The notes: generated by a model not told the origin, from the letters alone. Shown: positions 1-13,000, counted from the stretch's first letter. The stretch is 64,000 nucleotides of DNA from Trifolium pratense (GCF_020283565.1 NC_060059.1:29833838-29897837); one strand, 5' to 3'. A program made the numbers and translations.

Positions 1-2130
1 CAAGCGTCTATCCCAACAGCTTCATAGAAGTCCCCAACCTGAGCACATATTTAAAGGAAAACAGGCCGTAAATAAGGAGATAGCAAGAGAAAGTTAGCTC
101 GAGAAATATATAAGTGTGCAAGCAAAATAGCAATTAGAAATTTGTTGAGAATGGCAACTTTGTTGCCTTTAGACTAAACACACAAGACCGCCAATGACTA
201 ACCAAACTCTCATCAAATGGTGTATATGTATAACGTACCCTGCAGAGTAAAACTTGACGTGGAAATTGCGACTTGAACTGCAATATTGTCCAGTTAAGCG
301 TTCCTTCCTTCAGACTACACAAACAAATTCATTCTTCCATCAACTTTCTTATAAATAATGATCACCGTTAAGAACTTAGTTGAAGAGATTTGTACATAAA
401 TGTTTTAAAATAGAAACATACAATTAATGTTTTCATTTTTCAGTTACAGATATTAAAAGGAAAAACAAAAAATAAAAAACCATCAATTTCATAAGTGCTC
501 ACTTTCCATTTTTCAAGTTAGTATCCATGCCAAGCAAATTTGAATAGTCAAGCCTTTCGATTAGATTCGCTGTTGACGGCTTTTTGCACATCTCCAACTT
601 CTGCAATAATTTGGAAAGGAACCAAGAAAAAGGAAGCAAGATTTTCTCAAAAGATTTTGTGGTTTATGATCATAACAATAAAAAAGATGGACAAGTTCAG
701 AGGGGAAAAAACTGAAGTGACTTACCTCTTTCCACCATAATATGTGAGAAAGATCTTTATCATCTAAAAAATTATTTGATACTCTAAGCTTCTTGGTCAC
801 TTTACTACTCCCCCTTGAAGCTTTCCTGTCTTGAAAACATGATATCTTCTGTACACGTCCATTTGTTCTATTAATAAACAATCGAGAAATTCACATCATT
901 AGGATTTTATTATGTGAAGAAGCTTTACATCCAAAAATTTAAACCATATTTTTTTCTAAATTTAGAATGAGAACTTCGTATCATGCTTCACATGCCATCT
1001 AACAGAAAAACAAAAGATCTGTATCCAAGAATACCTATCACATTCTACCTATTTCAAATACACACATGGTAACCATAGCATAACATTAATCTCAATTCAT
1101 ATGTATTGAATGAATTATCTAAGGTTCTACCGACATGAGATCACCAAGAAAATGGTTGATTGCATTTTGTCACTATAACAGATAATGCACAAATAGGTAT
1201 CTAGAATTAGGTCGAAGTCATGAACTTTTTTAGCGCATAACTCTTTCCCATGGCCCCCCAAGCAACTCAAGCAACGGCTCTTAGGCCTCAAAAAATTGGG
1301 GTTAGCCGGTTGTGGGCGAGGAGGGATTCGCACCCCGGACACCATGATTCATAGCTACATGCCCTGATCCTATGAGCTACAGTCCCCACCCTGTGTCCAC
1401 TGTTAGTCTCACTAGCCGACTCAGGTTGGCCATGTCTACCAACTTAGTGCATGTTTGGATTGACTCTGAGTTTGGTGGAATCACATTCAGCTACCACGAT
1501 TTTGACAAAAACTACACTTCCGAGTTTCAACAAAAATCATAGTGCCGCCGTAATTTTATTAAACTCACCACTAATCCAAAGATGCACAAATCTTTGTTAA
1601 AACTACAAAATATCAACCTTTACACACACGCTCGCACACACCAAAAAAATAATGTCAAGACTTCTGAGTTTCAACAAAATCATAGTGTCGCTGTAATTTT
1701 ATTGAAGTCACCAGTCACCGCTAATCCAAACATTCACAAATCCAATTAGCAAGTGTTTTTGTTCAAACTTCAAACTACAAAAATATCAACCTTTACACAC
1801 ACAAACAAAAATCAAAACAATACCAAGACTGTTAAGTATTTACATCCATTTTTCAAATTGGAAAAATAATATTAAAAAAAAAATCTTGCATAAAATAACC
1901 CTCCCAAAAAAGCAATAAGCTATCACTGTTGCAATGATTGAAAACAAAAACAGGCATTTCAGTAATAAATATTGAATAAATTTGAAAGAAGGTTGGAGAG
2001 AGTACCGGAAGAAGCGAGAGGGAATAAAAGAAGAAGGAGGAGGAGGAGGAGGAGATTGACGGAAAAGAGAAAGGGAACGGAAGCGAGGGAAGTAAACGAC
2101 GACGTTTCGAGTAGTAGCTAGCTTGTACAT
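1..2130 (-). CDS. MSH1: MSH1, organellar MutS homologue (5' part, runs off the window)
   Basis: Five exons were read on the minus strand: 2130-2006, 867-726, 600-503, 314-239 and 38-1 (cut by the window edge). All introns are GT-AG, and exons 1+2 and 3+4 each total a whole number of codons. The start MYKLATTRN opens a basic, Ser/Pro-rich targeting sequence. Next come the plant MSH1 blocks DLSHILWWKE, CKKPST, a GTLNW segment and FPRQVLLCR, then VGDFYEA, which holds the Phe-Tyr-Glu mismatch-reading motif of MutS domain I. In plants MSH1 goes to mitochondria and plastids, where it suppresses ectopic recombination and lowers mutation rates. The MutS core, ATPase and GIY-YIG domain would lie beyond position 1. 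An upstream in-frame ATG at 2181 exists, but 2130 matches the family start better. The 1138-bp intron 1 holds repeats. About 160 of roughly 1,100 residues are visible. Confidence 0.9.
1230..1400 (-). repeat. tRNA-like SINE remnant in MSH1 intron 1
   Basis: Read on the minus strand this stretch contains TAGCTCATAGG, close to a pol III A box, followed about 50 bp later by GGGTGCGAATCCC, close to a B box. Boundaries and target duplications are unclear, so it may be an old SINE or a tRNA-derived fragment. Confidence 0.4.
1446..1803. repeat. MITE-like repeat with internal duplication in MSH1 intron 1
   Basis: TGCATGTTTGGATT at the left is matched by the inverted AATCCAAAGATGCA near 1570-1583. The segment with GAGTTTCAACAAAA, a Pro/Ser-free CATAGTG box and CAACCTTTACACACAC occurs twice, at about 1518-1627 and 1664-1803. 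It looks like a small inverted-repeat element followed by a partial second copy. Confidence 0.4.
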
Positions 2131-2355
2131 TGTGAAATTGGGTTTGTTTGTGTTAAGAGCATAAAAATCTCTTAACCCCAACGGAGAGAGCCAGAGAGGG
2201 AGGGAGGGAGCTCCTTCCCGCCCACACGCGTAACGAGGGATGTTTTGAGTACAACTTGTGACTCTGTCTCTCTGTTTTCCTTCTCTGTCGTCTGTACATA
2301 CATACTCTGATTTTTCTATTACAAAAAATAAAAAATACTCTGATTTTTATTGTAA

Positions 2356-2356
<1 letters not shown>

Positions 2357-2393
<37 letters not shown>
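2357..2393. repeat. (TAA)n microsatellite
   Basis: About twelve uninterrupted TAA units upstream of the MSH1 start codon, likely in its promoter region. It is AT-rich simple sequence and would be length-polymorphic. Confidence 0.9.
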
Positions 2394-2397
<4 letters not shown>

Positions 2398-2476
2398 TTG
2401 CTCGATGATTTTTGAGTTTTCATAGATTTTGCTTGTTCTAATTTTTATTTTATGGATTTAAATTATAGCTGTCAAA

Positions 2477-2594
2477 TCCACAAATCATAACTCAACTGAT
2501 AAAAATGTCGATATTGCTAGTTCGAACCTCGATCACTTTACTTTATGTGTATAAATTTTCAATGATTTTGTCATTTTGTTTATTGACAAAAAAA
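2477..2594 (+). mobile_element. tRNA-derived SINE with 17-bp target duplication
   Basis: The element begins near CATAACTCAACTGATA (degenerate A box), carries the B box GTTCGAACCTC and ends in a short A-run after TTTATTGAC. It is flanked by AAATTATAGCTGTCAAA (2460-2476) and AAATTATAGCAGTCAAA (2595-2611), a target duplication with one mismatch. Body size of about 118 bp and the A-tail fit a plant SINE. Confidence 0.8.
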
Positions 2595-2611
2595 AAATTA
2601 TAGCAGTCAAA

Positions 2612-3199
2612 ATAGACTATTCAATCTTAATAGGTCAATTTTAACGGGCTATGGATTTTATTGTGCAGGATTAAAAAGTCTAGTTTAAAAATTGGTTATA
2701 ATATGAATTACGAATTACTAGGCTCTAGATGGGCTAAATTTTAATTATTTAAAAATATTAGAAAATCATAGAAAAAAAATAAAAAATATAAAAACAACAG
2801 GAACCTGTGATTGTGATTTTGACGCCTTAACTTTTACAAGCTTGCAATTTTAACCCCATAATTTTCAAAATAACACTTTTGTTCTCCTAACTTTTAAAAA
2901 CTTAGGATTTTGGTTTTTTTTTTTTGAAATTTAGGATTTTGGATTCTTAATACATGCCCTTAATTTAAAGGCAAAAAAGTTAAACACAAAATATAAGCTC
3001 ATAACAAAAGCAAAACAACCATCCATATATCCCAGTCATAAGTGTAGAAAAATCAATAATATCAAGCCATACTGATAACCAGATTCTGAAGTTCAGCAAA
3101 CCAGGTACAATGTTTGAACAAGCATATAGGTGTATTATTATTATACATAAAAGCTTACAATCATCAAAGGACATATGATTTGATTACGCCATTGCTCCT
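2612..3199. other. AT-rich spacer between MSH1 promoter and CXIP4 3' end
   Basis: No supported gene. The stretch is A/T-rich with short poly-T runs; its right part is probably the CXIP4 3'UTR, which lies on the minus strand. Confidence 0.5.
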
Positions 3200-4177
3200 C
3201 TAATCATCATCTCCATGGTGACGTCTCCTCCTCTTTTCTGATTTTTTTATATCCCTACCCTTCCTTGAACCATTATATCCATCACTTGAATCACTGTCAG
3301 TTGACGATGATGTCCTCTTGCTTTTCCGCTTGTGCCGGGAAGTGGAATCCTCAGATGTTTCAGAATCAGAATCAGAGAGACGACTTCTCCTTCTCGTCTT
3401 CTCCTTCCTACTCTTCCTTTTCTTGTGCCTATATTCATCACTATCATCTGGAGACTCGTCCCTCCTGCTTCTCCTGTGCTCCCTCTTTTTCTTCCTCCTC
3501 CTCCTTTCTCCGGAATCATCTGAATCGCTAGCCTCCCTCTTAGTCTTAGCACTCCTCTTCTTTGCCCTACCTCTCTTTTTCCTCTTTCGGTCAGAATCTC
3601 TGTCTGACTCATCATCATCTGAGTCCTCCTTCTTTCTATAAGAACTTCCCTTACCACTAACCTTTTTCCCAGACCTCCGAGCAATAGCTCTCTCAATCTC
3701 TGAATCAATCTCAGAATCTGAACTCTCACTATCCTCGTCCTCCTCTTCTGAGCTCTCAACTTTGCTTCTCTTATCCCCCTTCTCAGATTTTCCCTTCAAC
3801 TTATCCATTCCAACCAACCCCGGAGGCTGCATTGCTTCAAGATCCTTCTCCTCCTTTTCATCTTTGAGTTTCACATAGTTTTTGCATTGAAACTTGAGGT
3901 GCCCAACACGGCCACACTTCTTGCAAGCTCCACGGGATACATCCACATCAGCATTGGTAATCTTAGCAAGCTGTAGAAGCCCTTGGAAGCTGGCATATGC
4001 ATTCTCTGCATCAGGTTCTGCATTTGGCTGACTTTGAGAAGTCTCCTTGTCTTCCTTACTTGGTGCATAAGGGTCATACCCAATGGCACTCTGCCATATG
4101 CCATGGGTTTGAAGGGCTGCACTACTGTGAACCCTATTGTTCGCGGGCATGCGAACCCTACCTGCTGTAGCCGGCAT
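3200..4177 (-). CDS. CXIP4: CXIP4, CCHC zinc-knuckle SR-like nuclear protein
   Basis: The product has 325 residues in a single coding exon. The N-terminus (MPATAGRVRMPANNRVHSSA) is the highly conserved start of plant CAX-interacting protein 4. Residues 85-98 form a CX2CX4HX4C zinc knuckle (Cys85, Cys88, His93, Cys98). From about residue 130 to the end the chain is almost wholly Lys/Arg/Ser/Asp/Glu, with RS-like and KKRK blocks typical of nuclear RNA-processing proteins. CXIP4 was named for activating the vacuolar H+/Ca2+ exchanger CAX1 in a yeast assay. Its zinc knuckle plus basic tail resemble the animal splicing-factor partner SREK1IP1, so a role in mRNA processing is also likely. A frame at 3247-3759 is only a shadow of the repetitive tail. 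The leader is probably split by a long intron. Confidence 0.93.
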   Translation of the reverse strand: MPATAGRVRMPANNRVHSSAALQTHGIWQSAIGYDPYAPSKEDKETSQSQPNAEPDAENAYASFQGLLQLAKITNADVDVSRGACKKCGRVGHLKFQCKNYVKLKDEKEEKDLEAMQPPGLVGMDKLKGKSEKGDKRSKVESSEEEDEDSESSDSEIDSEIERAIARRSGKKVSGKGSSYRKKEDSDDDESDRDSDRKRKKRGRAKKRSAKTKREASDSDDSGERRRRKKKREHRRSRRDESPDDSDEYRHKKRKSRKEKTRRRSRLSDSDSETSEDSTSRHKRKSKRTSSSTDSDSSDGYNGSRKGRDIKKSEKRRRRHHGDDD

Positions 4178-6660
4178 CTTAAGATTTTAATATAATTCCT
4201 GAACCTGGGAAGGAAAAAAGAGGAATCAATCAGGAACAAAAACAAAACCTCATAAAAAACATCATGCTAAGTGACTAATCAGTGGCCGCAAATGCACAAG
4301 CCCTGGAGTCTCTCACATCAACTAAAACATGCACTTATACAATCTTAAACCAAAATTCACACTACTATATTCTAGCATTTAAATTGTGCGACAACCAAGC
4401 ATTGAACACAAACACACACAAAAACACTCACAATAGCACTTGCTGGTTCAAAAATAAATATGCAAGTCCAACATATGATTTTACATTAATCACATCAAAC
4501 TTTTAGAACTTCCAATATCTACTATGTGTTCAATCTTCCATACACAAAATATAGATACAATTACACTACAAGGACAGGATTCATCTTTGCAAATCTTCTT
4601 CAAACTGGAAACTTCCGAAGACAGGTAATTATTCCTAGACGACATATAGCCAATTTTCCAAATGTAGGTAATTATGCCTAGACGACAACATATCACCACT
4701 CCCAAATCTTCTTCATTGAATATTGATGCATCTGGCCTATATCATAGATCAGCTACAATAATCATTCAATGAAGCTAAAAAACAAACTTTTTCTTATAAT
4801 AATGACTAGAGGGAGTAGCCTGTTATTGTGTTCAGATCGGGAAAAAAATTCTTCAAAAGCAACTAAAAAAAGGTAATTATGCCTAGACGACAACATATCA
4901 GCACACCATAATCTTCAAACCAAAGATTCTGCCGCTAAAAAAAAAGGAATTATAGGTAGGAAACATCTGTCCAAGCATAATAAAGAACCATATCTCAAGT
5001 ATCAATGGAAGTAGCAAAACCAACTAAACTTCTTCAAACAATATATTCACCAAAACAAATTCATGTTTTACAAAAAAGATTAATAACACTCTGCATTACG
5101 TAACTCCAGAATCCAAATGATGGGCCAAAAAGGGAAAAGTAAACACTGATATTGAAAGTCAAAGCAAACTAAATTCACTCCTATGTATGAACTATAGTCA
5201 CGACTTATGATCATGCACATCAACAAGTATTACAACTACAAATCATAGTAAACTGAGCAGCGTAACTTAATCCATTAGTTTTCAGTAATTAGCACACTTT
5301 TAAGTATCAACCAATTCAAAAGTGTCAATTAACTAAGGTTTCAGTAGTTATCACAATCACAGTTGGAACTTGTGATTAGAGCTTATGTGTATGCAGTATG
5401 GTGTTTACAAGTTCAAATCTTCAGTTTCCAGAACTTTTGGTTTCTAAAAAGATTTGATGTTGTTTTCTATCATTAGACGTTAACTATTATGCTATTAAGT
5501 AACTGATGTCAGCCTTAGTACAAAGAAGCCTGTCACTTGGAAGGTTTATTCTAGAAAAAAAGAAAGTGGGGCCAGGGAGAAAATAGACAATGGAGGGAAA
5601 TAAATAGATGGTGGTGCATGAGGGGGTTTATCAAACTGTTTGTATTCTGTATTATGGTTTCCACTTTCCATTGGGCAGAGACTTTTCATTCTTTGAAGGA
5701 GGTTTGCTCTGGCGGGTTATAGAAGGAAAACTTTTGGAATCATTTACTTTTAATCAATAATAATACACTCATTCTACACTATTCTGTTTTGGGGTTTCTA
5801 TCATCATTCTACATGGCAGCGATTATACAAGTTTATCATCTTCATTTACAAGCACTTCAAACTGGCTAGTTTTGTGACATAATTTGTAAAAACAGGGGAC
5901 TCTAGAATCTAGATGAATCCAATAGATTCATTCAACCTTCAACAGATATACAAGTAATATAAAAGTGAGAATATCATAATCAAACCAAAAGTAGAAATAT
6001 TAAGCTAAATCGAACAGAATATAAAACAACGGAAAGTTCAGTGAAGAGACAAAAATCATGGTACCATTTATTTTGAAATTAAAGAACACAATAAACAACA
6101 AAATAACCATATAGTCGAATGCTATAGCAATATATTGTTAACACTATTATTGTTATTATCAGTTTTCTCAACAACAACAACAACATAGATTTATGGAGTA
6201 ACCAAACCCCACACCCATAACAATGCAATAATTCCTAAACAAAACAAAACAAACAAGCATGAATTTGCAGTGAGACATAATTACAGTGTTTCTATATCCT
6301 ATAATTTCACATGATCAAAACATAGCGTTCTAGAGAATAGATGAAACTGAGAGACACGGAAATTAACAATTGTGCTAAAATCGTGGTTGCATATATGAAC
6401 AAAATTCAAAATTGAAATCTAAATTTTGATATCTGGATCCATAATGAAACCCTAATATGTGTCTTACGACTCGAATGATTGTAAAGGGGAAGAATAAAAC
6501 CCTAATTGTGCATCGAAGAATGAAAAGATGCAACATATATAGAAAACAGATCGCATGGACGGAGATACATACCGATGAGAAAGATGCAAGATGCAAGATG
6601 CAAGATGCAAGCCAAGGTCGTTTCTTTTGATTGCCCTCTCCCTCGCTATCCAAAATCCAG
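4178..6660 (-). other. Probable CXIP4 5'UTR: short exon, 2.37-kb intron, leader exon
   Basis: On the minus strand a good donor (CATCG/GTATGT, after 6573) and acceptor (TTCCCAG/GTTCAGG, exon resuming at 4204) frame an intron 6572-4205. The upstream leader exon would be about 6573-6660 and contains four or more copies of the 7-mer AGATGCA at about 6585-6612. No long ORF lies inside the intron. It holds direct copies of GGTAATTATGCCTAGACGAC at 4667 and 4872, with a partial copy at 4624. Transcription start and splicing are inferred from motifs only. Confidence 0.45.
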
Positions 6661-7204
6661 AACCAATCAATTAACTTTTCATTTTATAGACAAAAAATAC
6701 GGCATGACCTTTTTATATTTTAAAAGCAAAAAAATAAAATAGTACTGTAAATAACAATTAACTATATGCTGATTGCTCTGTTTCTCATGTAGCCCCTTAG
6801 TTAAGGAGTTACTTTGCAACTTAGAGGTATTTGATTCGAAACTTGGCATTAGCAAAAATTATTGTCACAATTTTATTATTCATACAAGCTACTTTGATCA
6901 TATTTTTTTACTAATGTATAAAGATAAACATTAGCATATGAGATTTTGTTAGATTTGTCTCGATGAGTACTATCAAAATATCAATTTTTCATAATTTTTA
7001 ATAATACACAACTAAAAATATTCATGATCAAAATTATGCATCGGCAAGTGTGCAGTAGTAAAATAAAATGTGACAATTATTTTGAGACGTAGGTAGTATT
7101 TTGTATCCCAAAAAAATATCTTAGTTTTGGCAGCCGCCACACAAAAACCCCAAATCCTCCTATTTGCTTTTTTTTTGTCTTTGTTATTTTAATCTCGTCT
7201 CACT

Positions 7205-7537
7205 ATGGAGTTGTTTGTTGAGTCCCGTCCTGGTACGATGTTTTCACGTCGTAGTATAGAGTTTGTTTTGTTCAGATTTGCAGATTTGTCTCGATCCAAA
7301 TTCAGTGAAGATTCAATAACTTTAACGTCGTCAACATTGCAGATCCGGGGGCATGACTATTCCAGACACTTGAATCTTATCATTTCAATTGTAGGCTTTG
7401 TCATATACATTAAGTCGTTTTATGCTATTAACTCGGATGTTGTGAGCTTATTCGCAGATTCATCCTATTTAATTTTTAGCGAATTTGAATATGTAATGGT
7501 TTCGATCGATATACTTTCTATTGATTTGAATGAATGA
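7205..7537 (+). CDS. Hypothetical 110-residue ORF, possibly retroelement-derived
   Basis: An ORF of 110 codons starting MELFVESRPG. I recognise no domain; residues about 57-73 are hydrophobic (NLIISIVGFVIYIKSF). It is followed closely by a long A-run at about 7557-7574, as expected for the 3' end of a retroposed transcript. Upstream there is no clear TATA box. It could be the tail of a LINE-like insertion or a chance ORF, and expression is not evident from sequence. Confidence 0.2.
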   Translation: MELFVESRPGTMFSRRSIEFVLFRFADLSRSKFSEDSITLTSSTLQIRGHDYSRHLNLIISIVGFVIYIKSFYAINSDVVSLFADSSYLIFSEFEYVMVSIDILSIDLNE

Positions 7538-7579
7538 AATTGTTGTTTGTTAATAAATAAAAAAAAAAAAAAAACTATG

Positions 7580-8897
7580 AGCTCACATAAGAAAATAAAA
7601 AATTATATTTCTCTCATCCAAACAATTGACCACATTATATTTATTAATGTGTACTCCTAACTTTAATTATTACGGAGAATATATCTAATTGTGTATTAAT
7701 GTAAAAATTAAAAAGAAATGATTTTTTGAAAATATTTACCCAACAAAACCTAACAACATTTAAACAAATTCTATTCAATAGACTAAACAATTTCTTATTC
7801 CATCCAGAAACTGCACTCTCATTTCTAATTCCGTCACCAATTTTCCGTGCCATCAAATTCATAATCTTATAATTATAATCACTCCCTTCAAGGGCATCTC
7901 CGGGTTTTCGGAGGTTATTCGCAAAATATAAAAGTGGCTCCTTAATATAAAAAATTAATTTTTTCTTAAAAAAAAAATTGTCGGTTTAAATTGCGTATAA
8001 TATAAAAAAATCATTTTTATTCTTGTAAACATATAGATTATCAATATTAAACCAATTGCATTAAATCAAATGGGATAAGAAATACAAAATAATTATCTTT
8101 GTATATAACGTCAAAGTTTAAATTTTATGCAAAAATTAAAATGGACTAAAACTATATTTACGAGTATAGATAACTAATCTATTGATACTCATGATATTAT
8201 ATGAACATTAACAATATATAACTATTAGTTTAGGGCCTAAAAATTAATCTATTAATATACATTTGATATTTTATAGGTATAAATAATATATAAGTAATAT
8301 TATAAGACCTCAAAATTTTGAGCTGAGACCCTCGAAATTTTGAGGTCCGATGTCGTCGCACACCTCGCACATGTGTGCGAGCCGCCACTGACTCCCTTTT
8401 TGCCTTAACAAATGAGGTTCAATGTTCTTAACTGCACGATTTGAAGTTGAAAATTAAGAATGAGTTTGAAGAGATGCAATCACAGTTTCAGAATTTTTTC
8501 ATTGATATAGGTATGAATAAGCCATTAACTTTGCAAGCTTCATATTTTTACATCATTCACAAAATAAGAGATAGATTGTAATGGTTTTGTGTTACTACCT
8601 TAAGACATGAGGTGACTTGTTACTTCTGCTATATTTTGTGTTGTTTATGCTGTATTTCTGCTGGTGTCAAGCATATTATTATTACTTTGGAGGCCAAAAT
8701 TGAAAGGCTTGAAGGACAAAAACTAGTCAATTCTTTTAGGTTTAGCAAATGTCAAGCATATTATTATTAGATGAAAACACTGAAAATGTCAGGCTTTTCC
8801 GCAATCGATGTGAGACTTCTTAATAATATTTAAAAGTTATTTTTTATAATTGTATTTTCGAATGAATCGAGATCACCTGAATCAAACCGAATCAAAC
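7580..8897. other. Intergenic AT-rich DNA
   Basis: No supported gene. A short GC-richer block at about 8330-8395 contains CGCACAC/GTGTGCG inverted motifs; a related motif recurs near 12930-12960, so this is probably a repeat fragment. TCAAGCATATTATTATTA occurs twice (about 8668 and 8752). Confidence 0.5.
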
Positions 8898-8900
8898 TAT

Positions 8901-9098
8901 GGGTCCGTTTGGGTTAGCTTATTTTTGAGCTTATGCAATATAAATTAAGTTTTATGCTATTTTATAAGTTCACACTAGTGAAAATTGTATTTTTATAAGC
9001 TATTTTATCATAAACTACCTTGATAAATTTATAATAATACATAAAATTTGCATAAGTTGTTTGCTTAAGCTCAAAAATAAGTTAATCCAAACGGACCC
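8901..9098. mobile_element. MITE with GGGTCCGTTTGG ends, 3-bp target duplication
   Basis: The ends GGGTCCGTTTGGGTTAGC and, inverted, GTTAATCCAAACGGACCC define a 198-bp inverted-repeat element. The inner arms continue with TTATTTTTGAGCTTATGCAA. It is flanked by TAT (8898-8900 and 9099-9101). Related copies lie at 57873, 62105 and 63278. Confidence 0.8.
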
Positions 9099-9101
9099 TA
9101 T

Positions 9102-9957
9102 ATATGATATCATCGATAGGATTTAATTTGATTTTTGGTTTCACATATAAAAATGCTTAAAATAAAACTAAAATGACCAAGATTTAGTCAATTCGGACAA
9201 ATTTTTAGTTGAAAATTGAATCAAACCGAAATTTTAACCCTAAATATACATTTAACAAATGCTAACAAAATAATCCGCCACAACTTATGAATATATCATC
9301 CCATCTCTATTTACAAAAGCACATTCTTTTGGATGCATGGAGAAGGTGGATTATGACCAGTATGATGGCTATGCAAGCCTACCCATGCGTGTGAGCTTGT
9401 TTAATATAAGAAAATGACCGTGCATGTTACATAATTCACATTTTTAGTCAAAAAGTTTTGCTTAAATGGAGAAAAGGGTTATGTATTTGAATGGGTCAAA
9501 TATTAGCAAGAATGTTCTGGTTGAGTTGGGCTTACAAATACCAAATCAATTTAGAGCTAAGTGACTAGGGATGGAAAATAAAATGGGAGTTCAAATAATT
9601 AATTACGTATTTTCTTAAGGTTATCATTATTGTCCACATAAAACAAGACAATAGCTATACACAGCTACAACATTTAAGATTAGATCAACAATATATAAAT
9701 TAGTTTAGCTTGCACTATGAATATTTAATTATGTCCTAAAGTCTTTGATGTAGATTGTGTAAGTGTTTGTCTCAAAATTTTCAATTTGTTGATGATGAAT
9801 TGTTTTGTGAATACATGCACTCCCACATTTAAGAAATGGATATCAATCATAGTTTGTTTGTTTTAGTTTATTTTATTAAAAAAAATTAATTTTTTTTATT
9901 TGTTTGCTTAATCTTTTTAAAGTAATAGAAATTTATATAGTATAAAATTTAGTTAAA

Positions 9958-10015
<58 letters not shown>

Positions 10016-13000
10016 TAGTTTCTTAGAGGTTTATGTGCATGTAGGCCGCCATAATATCGGTGGCCTTACCTTAATTAACCACTACTTCCTTCATACCTTA
10101 TACTTGGGAGATTTTGTACCATAGGGTACCGGTATGAATATCGATATGTAAATGTGGGAATATGCTAGGCCGAACTAGGTTTTGCTGAGTCTAAGCCTGA
10201 CCTATCAAAATAATCTACGAATGTTGTGACTCTAGGAGAAAAAACAAGCCAGAAGGCGGAGGAAGTAACCCTCCACTACCTAACACAATACGGTCCAGCA
10301 CAGGGGATATAAGGTACCTTATCAAGAAAGCAAACTGATACCAATCTAAAATAAAACTAAGTTCTATCTAAAGAGAAACATACACAAAGAATATGCAAAC
10401 ATGCATGGAGTGTCTTTACCTATAAGTATTTACTCGAGTACCTAAAAATATGTCTAAAAAATCTAATTAACCACCATTTTTTTAGTTTAAAAATCTATCG
10501 AAAGCATTAAAATTTAAAACAGAATAATTTTAAAATAAAAGAATCAATTCCACAAATCAATAAAAGTACAATAACCAATACTATAATTAGGGAAATGCTA
10601 CCCTGAACGCTTTTTTTTTTTTTTTTTACGCTTTTTAACCATCTTAATTAATAAGTTTTTTAATTTTTTTTTCATAGTAATACCTAGAGTTAACGCATTA
10701 AAAATTAAAATATTTTATTTTTTGAATAAATAATTTCTTTAAATAAAATGTACCCTATTAAACCTAAAACAAAATAGAAGATTGAGTTCACATGTCCCAT
10801 ATCCATGAAATTTCTTTAAAGATTGAGCTCCGATTATTTTCCATGAAATCTTCAATGTGGATACAATCATATAACTAAGATCATGCATAATTTCTAATCT
10901 CATTGATGTAATCAACTAAAGTACATATAATTATATTAACTTCATGTACTTAGTGAGATTCCAACTCAACATATATAAATATCAAGCTAAAATTTAGTGG
11001 ATTGTGTCGTGGATTTAACTCAATCCAGTTAGAATTGAGTTGATTACAGGAAAATTCAGACACAAACTCTCCCAAATCCAATAAAAAAAACATAAATTTA
11101 GATTTAAACGCAGTAAAGTTCAAAGACATAAAAAAAATGGTTTTCTAGAAACTCTAGGCATGCCACAACATAACCCTACCCATATAAAATAATTTAAGCC
11201 GAAAGACAATTAGATGAATTTAAATAACATTAGTGTGACCCCACAACAATCCTAAATACTTGATCATAATCTAGATTGAAAAGACAATCAAAAAGTACAA
11301 AAACATGGAAAAAGATTTCATGTTATAATCCGGTTTATAGCTCTGAACTGTCTGATCTAGACAATTGAAATTGGTTTATTATGTAAGTAATCTGAATTAT
11401 CCGATCTTAAATGAACAATTTAGAATTATTATCGCGTGAAATAATGTGACAAGTGGACTGCAGTGTGCAAGCAATCCTAGTCCAAAACATTATACATATA
11501 TTCAAATTTTTATAAGAAAAGGAATCACATGCGATCCTTTCACATCTTCTTTAAAAAACAAAATCTTTTTGGTGCATATAGATGCATGGGAAATTTTTTT
11601 AAGGCACAAATATAAATATGAGTGGCTAAGCACACTCACAAAATAAATAAAAATTAAAGAGAAGATAAATATAAAGATATTCTTACTTGGCACAACCCTA
11701 AATGATTTTCATTAGACACACACAAAATTAAATAAAAAATAATAAAAAGATGATTAAATTATGTCAAGTGATGTGACTAAAATATTTTATATTTAATTTT
11801 TTTCAATTGTGTATGTGTGCCCAAATATTTCTCATTTGTGTTTGTGCCATGTAAGAATTAGTCATAAATAAAATGACGTTGATTGATGTGATTATATTAT
11901 TTTTGTTTTAAATTTTTGGATTAGTGTATATGCCCAAATAAAATATTATTTGGATTTGTGCCTCTATAATTACCTACATATAAGTACGTTTTATAAATTG
12001 TTTTTGATAGCATATGATATTTTGATTGTATATGTATGCTAGGTTTTTTGTTTAATATGTATGATGATCACTCAATTTTTTTCTTCTTTTTTATGATGAC
12101 GATCACCCAATACTAAGCACGAGCTACTAGCTAGCTATATTAATAGAGATGGTTACATGTGTGACTATTTATATTTTTGGGTACATGTGTGTGTTATTAC
12201 TTATTAATATTTAAGTAAAAGCTAGTAAAAACATTATTAGATTTGTGCCCAAAATATATGTTATTAGGTTTATCGATCAAGTGGCGTCTAAGAGTTCCTA
12301 TTGCTATCTGTTTCTTCAACTAAGTTATATGTATAATTTTTTAACATTTTTTTAATGGCTTTAGTACAAATATTTTGGAGTATAAGCATACACCAAAATT
12401 TTAAGCTAACAAAGGTAAGAGGCAAAGCGAAAAAGAGAACAAGAAAATCAAATTCAATCATCAATTATAGGGGAAAAAACGCATAGGTATCTTAGCGGAC
12501 TATCTAAGAGTATATCGAGACCAGAACGGATATTAGGACCAAAGAATCTGCCAACCAACGACGATGGCACTCAAGACTGACACCTTCATTTTGCTCTATC
12601 GGCTCCATGGCCACCACTAAATAGGTTCCACACTTTTCACTCATAAAGAGTAGATTTTAATATTCTTACCACGAAACCATTTCAAGAGTAGAGTTTAATT
12701 CTATCCACCAGTTGTTCAGCAGAAGTGAACTGTCCACAAAAGATAAAATCATTGCTAGATAACAATATGGACCACACAACAACATGTCAAACTAATGTTA
12801 AACCATAAAGAACTCTCCTACAGCCCTTAATCCCAAAAAAAAAACATCGTAACAACCAAGCAAATTGTTGGACACCACAACCACCCAACCTAATTTGCTT
12901 GGTATTTATCACCTCTTCAAATGATGTTATCGCACACCCGACACATGAGTGTGGGCCGGGCATGCTTTACTTTGATTTTTGTAAAAAAAATATATATACA

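Noticed and set aside
3247..3759. Long Arg-rich ORFs overlapping CXIP4 on both strands
   Set aside because: Frame shadows of the repetitive Lys/Arg/Ser tail of CXIP4.
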